Shown piece after piece: positions 1-5,191 of a DNA stretch of 7,351 nucleotides (positions are counted from its first letter, which is position 1; every line of letters starts with the position of its first letter). The DNA lies in NCBI GenBank assembly GCA_045531495.1, contig JAZSED010000029.1, forward strand, positions 1 through 7,351, written 5' to 3'. The translations under genes were made by a program, and so were the position numbers. Under the pieces are notes generated by a model. The model searched no databases, had not been told where the DNA came from, and was given only the letters and a program-made list of their open reading frames with translations. The stretch is from URNF01 sp045531495. GTDB lineage: Bacteria; Bacillota; Clostridia; Oscillospirales; Acutalibacteraceae.

Positions 1-79
1 ATCCTTTATAACTGCCTGTAAACGCATTTCCGTTAGTAAAAAAAAGCAGTTTCGGGTAATCAAACACGCTGTTGTCCAT
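1..79 (-). CDS. Partial gene, divergent paralogue of the 92-residue unknown protein
   Basis: Only the first 26 codons are inside the window; the gene runs off the left edge. Read on the minus strand from the ATG at 79-77 it encodes MDNSVFDYPKLLFF and onward, identical over all visible codons to the N-terminus of the gene starting at 279. The ribosome binding site AGGAG (complement of 87-91) sits 7 bases before the start, exactly as in the other copy. The function is unknown and no family is recognised. The identity comes from the inverted repeat in which both gene starts lie. It is either a recent head-to-head duplication, kept identical perhaps by gene conversion, or, less likely, an assembly artefact at a contig end. 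Whether the full protein matches cannot be seen. Confidence 0.6.
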   Translation of the reverse strand, partial: MDNSVFDYPKLLFFTNGNAFTGSYKG

Positions 80-278
80 AAAGATACTCCTCGCAAATAG
101 TTTAGGCTGGCGAGAGTTGAACTCTTTACGCCTGCAAAAGAAAATTTTCGGTGATAGTTTACCTCAAAACTTGAAATACGGGAGTATTCCTGCGTTTTGT
201 CGGCTTCCTCTCACACAAAAATTTTACATTAAAGGGTTCAACTTTCGCCGGCCCAAACTATTTGCGAGGAGTATCTTT
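80..278. promoter_or_regulatory. Divergent intergenic region between the two paralogues
   Basis: The 199 bases between the two start codons must hold the promoters of both genes if both are expressed. The inner parts of the two arms are recognisably related but have drifted, with small insertions or deletions. I see AGGAG ribosome binding sites at 267-271 (+) and 87-91 (-), each 7 bases from its ATG. I do not find a convincing -35/-10 pair on either strand; A/T-rich candidates such as TACATT at 225-230 lack a well-spaced -35 partner. Confidence 0.4.
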
Positions 279-557
279 ATGGACAACAGCGTGTTTGATT
301 ACCCGAAACTGCTTTTTTTTACTAACGGAAATGCGTTTACAGGCAGTTATAAAGGATTGAATTACATACTGACCCCGAAAAAGGATAAAGAGACAGGGGA
401 AAGCAGCTTGACTGTGGCAGTGTGGTACGGCCCGTATTGCAGTAGTATGAGCGAAATGGTTGCCGAGACGATTTTACCGCTTTCCGAGGAAGGGCTGGAA
501 CAAAGCCGCACGTTTTTAGCGGAGCAGTATGCTGCTTTTTGTGAACAGCAGAATTGA
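279..557 (+). CDS. Conserved-looking hypothetical protein, 92 residues
   Basis: I do not recognise this gene's family. The product is 92 residues, soluble, with no signal peptide or membrane segment. It has an aromatic N-terminal half that looks beta-rich (segments FDYPKLLFFTNG, FTGSYKGLNYIL, SLTVAVWYGPY) and an acidic, probably helical C-terminal half ending FLAEQYAAFCEQQN. The start at ATG 279 is chosen because AGGAG at 267-271 lies 7 bases upstream and the same signal precedes the divergent copy. A longer in-frame reading from a TTG at 72 would run through the spacer and is unlikely. The stop is TGA at 555-557, just before the tRNA promoter. Its 5' end is duplicated in inverted orientation. 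The fold is a guess from composition only. Confidence 0.75.
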   Translation: MDNSVFDYPKLLFFTNGNAFTGSYKGLNYILTPKKDKETGESSLTVAVWYGPYCSSMSEMVAETILPLSEEGLEQSRTFLAEQYAAFCEQQN

Positions 558-560
558 TAC

Positions 561-589
561 TTGCATTTTTTAAACGAATGTGCTACAAT
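561..589 (+). promoter_or_regulatory. Promoter of the tRNA-Gly gene
   Basis: TTGCAT (561-566) and TACAAT (584-589) are separated by 17 bases, with an extended -10 element (TG at 581-582, one base before TACAAT). Transcription would start around 595-597, only a few bases before the mature tRNA 5' end at 600, which is usual for a single tRNA gene. It overlaps no coding sequence: the preceding gene stops at 557. Confidence 0.75.
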
Positions 590-599
590 ATGCAGCAAT

Positions 600-673
600 G
601 CGGGAGTAGTTCAGTGGTAGAACGTCAGCTTCCCAAGCTGAATATGCGGGTTCGATTCCCGTCTTCCGCTCCA
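600..673 (+). tRNA. tRNA-Gly (anticodon CCC)
   Basis: A full cloverleaf can be drawn. The acceptor stem 600-606/663-669 has 7 pairs including one G-U. The D arm is 609-623 with loop AGTGGTA. The anticodon stem 625-629/637-641 has loop TTCCCAA and anticodon CCC at 632-634. The T stem 646-650/658-662 has loop TTCGATT. The discriminator is T670 and the CCA end (671-673) is encoded. The anticodon reads GGG codons. A strong promoter lies just upstream, and a long hairpin begins at the last base of CCA. Its 3' end is repeated at 816-832. Confidence 0.95.
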
Positions 674-712
674 ACAAAAGAAGGATACCCCAAAGGGTAT
701 CCTTCTTTTGTT
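673..712 (+). terminator. Perfect 18-bp hairpin directly after the tRNA
   Basis: Bases 673-690 and 695-712 are exact reverse complements around a 4-base CAAA loop, giving an uninterrupted 18-bp stem whose descending arm is T-rich (CTTCTTTTGTT). The stem begins at the A of the tRNA CCA end. It probably terminates tRNA transcription and provides a structure for 3' processing. A classical run of U after the stem is lacking, since the T residues are within the stem. The hairpin is symmetric enough to work on both strands. Confidence 0.7.
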
Positions 713-713
713 C

Positions 714-790
714 GTAGGTACTAATCGGATTCGAACTGCAGATATCTCGCGAAGCGAGATACGCAGGTTTTGCCCGTATACGCTACCGCG
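714..790 (-). pseudogene. tRNA-like remnant in antisense orientation
   Basis: On the minus strand this stretch shows pieces that resemble a tRNA: a D-arm-like GCGGTAGCG (complement of 781-789), a 7-bp hairpin with a 3-base loop (744-750/754-760) that could be a variable arm, and a T-loop-like AGTTCGAATCC (complement of 727-737) followed by TTAGTACC. The T stem does not pair well, no acceptor partner for the 3' end is present, and the anticodon arm is not canonical, so it cannot be a working tRNA. It may be a decayed long-variable-arm tRNA (Ser, Leu or Tyr class) or part of an intergenic repeat element. Confidence is low. Confidence 0.3.
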
Positions 791-814
791 TTTTATGCAC
801 TATGCGGCAAAACC
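766..814. repeat. Inverted repeat within the tRNA debris
   Basis: GGTTTTGCC (766-774) is repeated in inverted form as GGCAAAACC (806-814), 31 bases apart. The right arm sits exactly where the broken tRNA-Gly copy departs from its parent, so the extra bases in that copy seem to come from this repeat. Together with the hairpin at 744-760 the stretch can fold extensively. No function is known. Confidence 0.5.
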
Positions 815-832
815 GCGATTCCCGTCTTCCGC
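801..832 (+). pseudogene. Broken copy of the tRNA-Gly 3' end
   Basis: Bases 816-832 are identical to 653-669 of the tRNA (end of the T loop to the last acceptor base), and TATGCGG at 801-807 matches 643-649. Between these the copy has 8 bases where the tRNA has 3, which destroys the T arm. No 5' half is present. This is either the remains of a duplicated tRNA gene or the far attachment-site copy left by an element that integrated into the tRNA-Gly 3' end, a common integrase target. Confidence 0.6.
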
Positions 833-860
833 ATACTGTCGGCGGCGATTTTGCATTCAG

Positions 861-888
861 TTGAAAAATCGTATTTTTTTGGTATAAT
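861..888 (+). promoter_or_regulatory. Promoter of the glycine-zipper gene
   Basis: TTGAAA (861-866) and a perfect TATAAT (883-888) are 16 bases apart, a good sigma-A promoter. The predicted start near 895 gives a leader of about 40 bases before the ATG at 936. Confidence 0.75.
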
Positions 889-935
889 CAGTTCGATAAA
901 CAAGAATTTAACGAGAGGATAATTTTACTTTTACT

Positions 936-1163
936 ATGGATAAGAATAGTAACAATCAAGAACCTAACAAAATTCAATATATGCCTATAGGTATGTGTAT
1001 CGGCATTGGTGTCGGTATGGCAATCGGTGCAGGCGTAGGCAACATTGCTGTTGGTATGTGTATAGGGTTAAGCGTTGGTATGTGTGTTGGCGTTATTATT
1101 GACTCTATACATAACAAAAAATGTGATAATGATACAAAGACCGATAAAAAGAAAGAAGAATAA
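936..1163 (+). CDS. Small glycine-zipper membrane protein, 75 residues
   Basis: The product has a hydrophilic N-terminus (about 1-15, rich in Asn), a hydrophobic glycine-rich core (16-56) and a charged, Lys-rich tail (57-75). The core has small residues at close, regular spacing (IGIGVGMAIGAGVG) and three copies of GMC(I/V)G at 19-23, 40-44 and 48-52. This is the pattern of glycine-zipper segments, which pack as tight transmembrane helices; two helices with a hairpin are possible. The role is unknown: similar small proteins include membrane-stress factors, pore formers and bacteriocin-like peptides, and nothing here decides between them. A purine-rich GAGAGGA (913-919) is the best ribosome binding site, but its 16-base distance is long, so the start is somewhat uncertain. 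The gene has its own promoter and is separated from the next operon by a terminator. Its codons look more A/T-rich than those of the operon. Confidence 0.7.
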   Translation: MDKNSNNQEPNKIQYMPIGMCIGIGVGMAIGAGVGNIAVGMCIGLSVGMCVGVIIDSIHNKKCDNDTKTDKKKEE

Positions 1164-1251
1164 TCAAATAAATTCCAATTTGTCGAGCAGTACCGTTACG
1201 CACTATTCGTTTTTTAACTATATTTACGCACCGTTATGCTGCCTTTCGCAG

Positions 1252-1291
1252 AAAACGCTCTTTGTTTAAAGACAGAGGGCGTTTTTCTTTT
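1252..1291 (+). terminator. Intrinsic terminator after the glycine-zipper gene
   Basis: AAAACGCTCTTTG and its partner CAGAGGGCGTTTT (1252-1264 with 1273-1285) form a long stem that includes G-U pairs and a short A/T-rich loop, followed by a T-rich tract (GTTTTTCTTTT, 1281-1291). It ends transcription from the small gene about 90 bases after its stop and insulates it from the operon promoter just downstream. Confidence 0.85.
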
Positions 1292-1314
1292 CGCACACTT
1301 TTCAACTAATAACA

Positions 1315-1343
1315 TTGACAACAGTTTGTTTTTTTTATATAAT
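1315..1343 (+). promoter_or_regulatory. Fully consensus sigma-A promoter of the main operon
   Basis: TTGACA (1315-1320) and TATAAT (1338-1343) both match the consensus exactly and are spaced 17 bases apart, with a T run in the spacer. Transcription would start near 1350, leaving a leader of about 30 bases to the ATG at 1380. No operator, riboswitch or attenuator is evident in so short a leader, so expression is probably strong and largely constitutive unless a repressor site lies in the A/T-rich flanks. Confidence 0.9.
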
Positions 1344-1379
1344 ACTATAAATAGTGTTTTATTATGGGGAGGTGCGAGG

Positions 1380-2246
1380 ATGTTACGCATCAAGGTGGCG
1401 GAAATGCCGATAGACATTGAAATGAGCGATGCGGATTTTATGAAGGCACGACTGTTGCCGTATGCTGTAAGCAGTGACGAACCTGCGCAAATGCGTTTGG
1501 TTTCCAAAACGGTAGAAACGTTACAGCCGCCTAAAGGGGAGCATATTCGCACCATTCGCAATACGGAAATCATTCGCTTGGCGGATGGCCGTTTGTGTCA
1601 TTATTCGTATCATCCGAAAGACCGACAGTATTATCAGATGTCTTGCTATACAGAAGATTTTTCGGATGTAGAAATCACGGTTTGTCCTCCGCCGAACGCA
1701 GGCTTAAGCGGCACTGATTTTGAATATGCTTACACGGGCTTTGAGTTTGCCAATCGGTTGAGCTGCCTTGACGGTGCGGTAATGCATGGTTCGGCTATTG
1801 CTTACAAAGGCGAAGGTGTTATTTTTTCGGCGCCTTCGGGAACGGGAAAGTCCACCCACACGGCTTTGTGGAAGCAGTGCTTTGGTGGAGACGTCATCCA
1901 TGTGAACGATGATAAGCCCGCCCTGCGATTCAAGGACGGAAAAACGTGGATGTACGGTGCGCCTTGGAGTGGAAAAACCGACCTGAACACCAATATTTGT
2001 GTGCCGCTTAAAGCTATTGTTTTTGTACAACGCGCAGAGGATAACAGTATCGAAAGGCTGCCGTTTACGGATGCCGTCGGTTATATCCGCAATGAATTGG
2101 TACAACCGTATCACGATGAAAAACTCGGTGAGAAATTGGTGGATGTCATGATTGCCTTGGCACAGACGGTACCTGTGTATCTGCTGAAGTGTAATATGGA
2201 GCCGCAGGCGGCTATGGAAGCCCGCCGTGGTATCTTTGGAGAATAA
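1380..2246 (+). CDS. HprK-like kinase (HPr-serine-kinase-related ATPase)
   Basis: The 288-residue product carries an HPr-kinase-type nucleotide-binding fold in its C-terminal half. Visible are the P-loop APSGTGKST (151-159), a preceding HGSAI (His137) where HPr kinases have a conserved His, and the VNDDKPALR segment (175-183), matching the Asp-pair region of HPr kinases. GAPWSGK (193-199) is also characteristic of the HprK-related group. The N-terminal half (1-130) is unlike true HprK and may bind the substrate. Relatives in lasso-peptide clusters phosphorylate a peptide, and HPr-rel-A members sit in exosortase-type polysaccharide loci. The substrate here is unknown; a direct role on HPr seems unlikely. 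The start at 1380 follows GGGGAGG (1366-1372) and lies downstream of the promoter; an upstream in-frame ATG at 1236 would precede both. Such proteins are sometimes annotated as ATP-type PEP carboxykinase, which I reject. It is the first gene of the operon. Confidence 0.85.
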   Translation: MLRIKVAEMPIDIEMSDADFMKARLLPYAVSSDEPAQMRLVSKTVETLQPPKGEHIRTIRNTEIIRLADGRLCHYSYHPKDRQYYQMSCYTEDFSDVEITVCPPPNAGLSGTDFEYAYTGFEFANRLSCLDGAVMHGSAIAYKGEGVIFSAPSGTGKSTHTALWKQCFGGDVIHVNDDKPALRFKDGKTWMYGAPWSGKTDLNTNICVPLKAIVFVQRAEDNSIERLPFTDAVGYIRNELVQPYHDEKLGEKLVDVMIALAQTVPVYLLKCNMEPQAAMEARRGIFGE

Positions 2247-2260
2247 GGGAGATGTTTGTA

Positions 2261-2527
2261 ATGAAACTAAAAAGTGGCTTTGTACTGAAAAGCGTGGGCG
2301 AAAATCACATTGTGGTACCTGTCGGTGCACAAACGGTGGATTTTCGTTGCATGATTACCTTGAATGAAACCGGTGCATTCCTTTGGAAACTGCTGGAAAC
2401 CGAGCAGACCGAACAGGCGTTGGTTTCTGCTTTGTTGGAAGAGTATGACGTGACAGCAGAACGTGCCGCTGCCGATGTGGCTGCTTTTGTGGCAAATCTG
2501 CAGGATGGCGCGTTGCTGGAGGCGTAA
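2261..2527 (+). CDS. PqqD-like protein (RiPP recognition element family)
   Basis: The 88-residue product has the small PqqD fold: an N-terminal beta part (MKLKSGFVLKSVGENHIVVP) and a helical part with the family hallmark LNETGAFLWKLLE (34-46), followed by helices around LLEEYDV and AADVAAFVANLQ. PqqD proteins bind a peptide (leader) substrate and present it to a modifying enzyme; related RRE domains do so in many peptide pathways. Next to an HprK-like kinase, it plausibly presents the kinase's substrate. ATG 2261 is chosen over ATG 2252 because AGGGAG (2246-2251) abuts 2252 but is 9 bases from 2261, and because family members usually begin at MKLKxGF. It lies 14 bases after the kinase stop and just before the peptidase gene. 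Confidence 0.88.
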   Translation: MKLKSGFVLKSVGENHIVVPVGAQTVDFRCMITLNETGAFLWKLLETEQTEQALVSALLEEYDVTAERAAADVAAFVANLQDGALLEA

Positions 2528-2528
2528 G

Positions 2529-3023
2529 GTGGAACGACGCATTGTAATGACCTGCCTTGAGGAGCTTTCCCCTGTAATGATGGAATGTATAGAGGCCGGG
2601 TCAGAGGTTGTGCTGATTGTGACAGGAAACAGTATGCGCCCGTTTTTGGCGAGTTGCCGAGATCAGGTGGTACTGAAAAAATGTGATGCCTCTACGTTGC
2701 AAATCGGTGACGTGCCGTTATACCGTCGCGCGGACGGGCAGTTTGTTTTGCATCGCATTGTAGATATCGGTGCGTCTACCTATACCATGTGCGGTGATGC
2801 ACAAACCGAAAAGGAATATGGTGTACCGAATAATCGCATTTTGGCGGTTGCCGTCGGCTTTCACCGTAAGGGAAAATACGTGGCGTGTACCGATTTTTGG
2901 TATAGAGTGTATGTGCGTGTGTGGATGGTGTTGCGTCCTGTACGCCCCATACTGCTTAAGTGTATATACTTGTACAGACGTGTTACTGTAAGGCTTGCTA
3001 AGATTTTCAAGAAAAAGGCATGA
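2529..3023 (+). CDS. S24/S26-family signal-peptidase-like protein
   Basis: The 164-residue product has the signal peptidase I layout: GNSMRPFL (33-40) with candidate nucleophile Ser35, IGDVPLYRRADGQFVLHRIV (59-78) with His75, and CGDAQTEKEYG (88-98). A His in place of the usual Lys general base is the pattern of the SipW/ER-type peptidases. There is no N-terminal membrane anchor; a basic, aromatic hydrophobic segment near 123-150 may associate with the membrane. It may cleave an exported peptide, which fits its position between PqqD and an exporter, but related S24 domains also act as regulators. The GTG at 2529 has GGAGG (2518-2522) 6 bases upstream; ATG 2547 is the alternative (158 residues). 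Only one base separates it from the PqqD stop, and its stop overlaps the next ATG. Confidence 0.8.
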   Translation: MERRIVMTCLEELSPVMMECIEAGSEVVLIVTGNSMRPFLASCRDQVVLKKCDASTLQIGDVPLYRRADGQFVLHRIVDIGASTYTMCGDAQTEKEYGVPNNRILAVAVGFHRKGKYVACTDFWYRVYVRVWMVLRPVRPILLKCIYLYRRVTVRLAKIFKKKA

Positions 3024-4690
3024 ACGGAATGGAAAAACAACCTGCACAAAAGTGGATATGGCGCGTTGCGCGTAAGGAATGGCTGACTATCTTGCTGTTG
3101 ACCTTTACAGGTGCGGCAATTTCGGTGAGCTATGTTGTTTTTGCGCTGATATCCCAAAAGGTAGTGGATGTTGCTACGGGTGTGATGGAAGGCAATATGT
3201 GGTATTACAGCGGTATGTTGCTGGCAGTGCTGCTGTTGCAGGCCGTCACCGGCATCTGTAATCATGTGTTGCAGACGCGCGCTATCGGCAGGATGGAAAT
3301 CCGCATCAAAGAAAAGGTGTTTCGTTGCTTGTACCGCAAAAAATGGCAGGATGTTTCTCGTTTTTCCTCGGGAGATATTCTTAACCGCTTGACAAGTGAT
3401 GCACACGTTGCCGCTGATACGGTGGCATCGCTGTTACCGCACGTAGTATCGCTGTTTACCCGTTTGACTGCCGCATTGGTTGTTTTGATTATTATGGATA
3501 AGGTTTTTGCGGTGGTTCTGGTTGCGGCAGGCGGACTTTTATTGACGGTTGGGCGCCTGTATGGTGTATTTATCAAAAAGATACATGCGGCATGTCAACA
3601 AACGGACGGAGAAACACGCTTTTTTATGCAGGAAAGCCTGGAAAATTGGTCTGTGATACAGGCGTTTCGCGCGACTCCGTGGACGTTTCGTCGTTTGGGC
3701 GAATTGTTGAGAATAAACTATCGGCATAAAATGCGCCGTTCGCGTATCGGCAGTTTGACCAGCACAGCTATGTATTTGCTGTTTTCAGGATGCTACTACG
3801 TGGCACTTGCCTGGGGTGCTTGGCGCTTGGCGACAGGCATTATTACCTTCGGTACGTTGACTGCGTTTTTACAGATTGTTCAACAGGTACAAACACCTAT
3901 CCGCGGCATGTCGGGTATTTTACCGCAGTATTACGGTATGCTGTCTTCGGCAGAACGGTTGATGGAATTGGAAAAAATGGAAGACGAGCCGTCTGCATTG
4001 CCGCAAGAAAAAATGATGCCTTTTGAAAGCATCGAGATACGTAATCTTGCTTTTCGTTATGACCGCGATGTAGTGTTTACAGACGCGTCGGTTGTTATTC
4101 AAAAGGGTGAGTTTGTGGCATTGGCGGGACATTCCGGCATCGGCAAAAGCACTTTGCTGAAATTACTGCTCGGCTTTTTGGAAGCGGACAGCGGAGATAT
4201 TGTCTGTAAAACGGCAGGGGGGTGTCTCCCTATCAATGCATCCACGCGCGGCTATTTTTCTTATGTGCCGCAAGGCAATTTCTTGCTTTCCGGGACCATT
4301 CGTCAAAACATTACCTTCGGGTGTGCTGATGTGACCGAGGAGCAGATATGGCAGGCTGCAGAAATGGCCGCGATTGCTGATTTTATTCGTGGCTTGCCGG
4401 AGGGCTTGGATACGATGCTGGGAGAACGCGGCCTGGGGTTGTCTGACGGACAACTGCAACGTCTGGCGATTGCAAGAGGTATTTTGTATGATACGCCTGT
4501 GCTTTTACTTGACGAGGCAACTTCCGCTTTGGATGAGGCGACCGAGCGCTTGGTGTTAACCAATCTGCGTAAATTAACCGACAAAACGCTGATTTGTATT
4601 TCTCATCGCAGTGCCGCATTGCAGGCGTGTGATAGAGTGCTGTATATACGTGACGGTCGCATTGAGGAGGAACAGAATGAAAAAGAATAA
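3020..4690 (+). CDS. ABC exporter with fused membrane and ATPase domains
   Basis: At 556 residues this is a half-size exporter: an N-terminal membrane domain with about six helices (within 20-290), then an ATPase domain from about 336. The ATPase motifs are Walker A GHSGIGKST (370-378), Q loop YVPQ (415-418), signature LSDGQ (474-478, instead of LSGGQ), Walker B VLLLDEA (494-500) with catalytic Glu499, and the switch His529 in ISHR. It would work as a dimer, exporting a peptide, lipid or glycolipid. It lacks the N-terminal C39 peptidase of many bacteriocin exporters, so any cleavage would fall to the S24/S26 protein encoded upstream. The ATG at 3020 overlaps the preceding stop (ATGA); ATG 3029 is better spaced from AAAAAGG (3012-3018) and may be the real start. 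The coding end overlaps the VanZ-like gene by 14 bases. Confidence 0.92.
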   Translation: MNGMEKQPAQKWIWRVARKEWLTILLLTFTGAAISVSYVVFALISQKVVDVATGVMEGNMWYYSGMLLAVLLLQAVTGICNHVLQTRAIGRMEIRIKEKVFRCLYRKKWQDVSRFSSGDILNRLTSDAHVAADTVASLLPHVVSLFTRLTAALVVLIIMDKVFAVVLVAAGGLLLTVGRLYGVFIKKIHAACQQTDGETRFFMQESLENWSVIQAFRATPWTFRRLGELLRINYRHKMRRSRIGSLTSTAMYLLFSGCYYVALAWGAWRLATGIITFGTLTAFLQIVQQVQTPIRGMSGILPQYYGMLSSAERLMELEKMEDEPSALPQEKMMPFESIEIRNLAFRYDRDVVFTDASVVIQKGEFVALAGHSGIGKSTLLKLLLGFLEADSGDIVCKTAGGCLPINASTRGYFSYVPQGNFLLSGTIRQNITFGCADVTEEQIWQAAEMAAIADFIRGLPEGLDTMLGERGLGLSDGQLQRLAIARGILYDTPVLLLDEATSALDEATERLVLTNLRKLTDKTLICISHRSAALQACDRVLYIRDGRIEEEQNEKE

Positions 4691-5147
4691 ACTGCTGCGT
4701 GCGGTTTTGCTGATCTTGATTGTTTGCACGGTTGTGTTCATATGGGCGCAATCCTGCCTCAGCAAAACGATATCTTCGTCTCAAAGCGGATGGGTGCGGG
4801 ATTTTTTGCAAAACGCGGCTGACCTTCTCGGCTTGCCGATACAGGTGAACGAACATACGGTGCGAAAGCTTGCACACTTTTTAGAGTTTTTCTTGTTGGG
4901 ATTTGAAGTGACACTGTATGGTGTTGTTGGCGGAAAGCCGGATAGGCGCGATGTGCTGTGGATGCCGGGTACGGTGTTTTTGGTGGCGTTTATGGATGAA
5001 ACCATACAGATTTTTTCGAAACGCGGTCCTGCTGTTTCGGATGTTTGGTTAGATATTGCAGGCGGTATTACGGCGATGCTGTTGGTGTTCGCATTGTACT
5101 ATTTGATATCTGCGTGTAAACGGAGACGCGGCCATCGCCGAGGTTGA
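4677..5147 (+). CDS. VanZ-like membrane protein
   Basis: The 156-residue product has the VanZ-family signature: RKLAHFLEF (63-71) and DETIQIFSKRGPAVSD (107-122) followed by VWLDIAGG (123-130), with probable membrane helices near 7-25, 67-84, 97-110 and 124-145 and a basic tail. VanZ of enterococci gives low-level teicoplanin resistance, but most family members lie in polysaccharide or cell-envelope loci and their activity is not defined, so resistance should not be inferred. ATG 4677 is chosen because GAGGAGG (4664-4670) lies 6 bases upstream. It overlaps the ABC transporter end by 14 bases, suggesting coupled translation, and is followed by a 44-base gap before the capsule-regulator genes. 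Confidence 0.9.
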   Translation: MKKNKLLRAVLLILIVCTVVFIWAQSCLSKTISSSQSGWVRDFLQNAADLLGLPIQVNEHTVRKLAHFLEFFLLGFEVTLYGVVGGKPDRRDVLWMPGTVFLVAFMDETIQIFSKRGPAVSDVWLDIAGGITAMLLVFALYYLISACKRRRGHRRG

Positions 5148-5191
5148 TACGGAAATACATTTATTAACATAAGACGGAAGAGGATGCCGAT

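Larger units (their letters stand above)
1..357. repeat. Large inverted repeat with divergent gene starts
   Basis: Bases 1-103 are a perfect reverse complement of 255-357. The match continues inward with a few mismatches (at 104, 107, 114 and 123) to about 128/230, and then becomes a weaker, gapped similarity around the centre (for example AAAATTTTC near 141-149 against the complement of the AAAATTTTT-like stretch near 218-226). The left arm reaches the window edge, so the repeat may extend outside. Each arm carries a ribosome binding site and the first 26 codons of a gene. The gradual inward decay looks like two diverging promoter regions of paralogous genes rather than a clean foldback. Confidence 0.85.

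Noticed and set aside
72..278. N-terminal extension of the 92-residue protein from a TTG at 72
   Set aside because: It would cross the inverted-repeat spacer, has no ribosome binding site, and the ATG at 279 has an ideal AGGAG that is duplicated in the divergent copy.
714..790. Functional tRNA on the minus strand
   Set aside because: T stem and anticodon arm do not pair, and no 5' acceptor strand complements the 3' end.
1075..1269. Overlapping 64-residue reading frame on the + strand
   Set aside because: It starts inside the glycine-zipper gene in another frame, has no ribosome binding site and runs through the terminator.
1236..1379. Upstream ATG giving a 336-residue HprK-like protein
   Set aside because: It lies upstream of both the terminator at 1252-1291 and the consensus promoter at 1315-1343; ATG 1380 with GGGGAGG is the coherent start.
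1380..2246. ATP-dependent PEP carboxykinase for the first operon gene
   Set aside because: The protein is about half the usual length and has only the HprK-type P-loop region in common.
1704..2330. Long minus-strand reading frames over the kinase (also 2861-3406, 4383-4877, 5425-5844, 5952-6587)
   Set aside because: They are shadows of strongly conserved + strand genes, have composition typical of antisense translation, and lack start signals.
4677..5147. Reading the VanZ-like gene as glycopeptide resistance
   Set aside because: No vanA/B-type ligase, dehydrogenase or dipeptidase genes are present; VanZ-like proteins are common in envelope loci without a resistance role.
5144..5170. Possible internal promoter before the Wzz-like gene (TTGATA and TAACAT)
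   Set aside because: The spacing is 15 bases and the -10 is weak; not enough to claim a separate transcript, though it is the only gap where one could fit.
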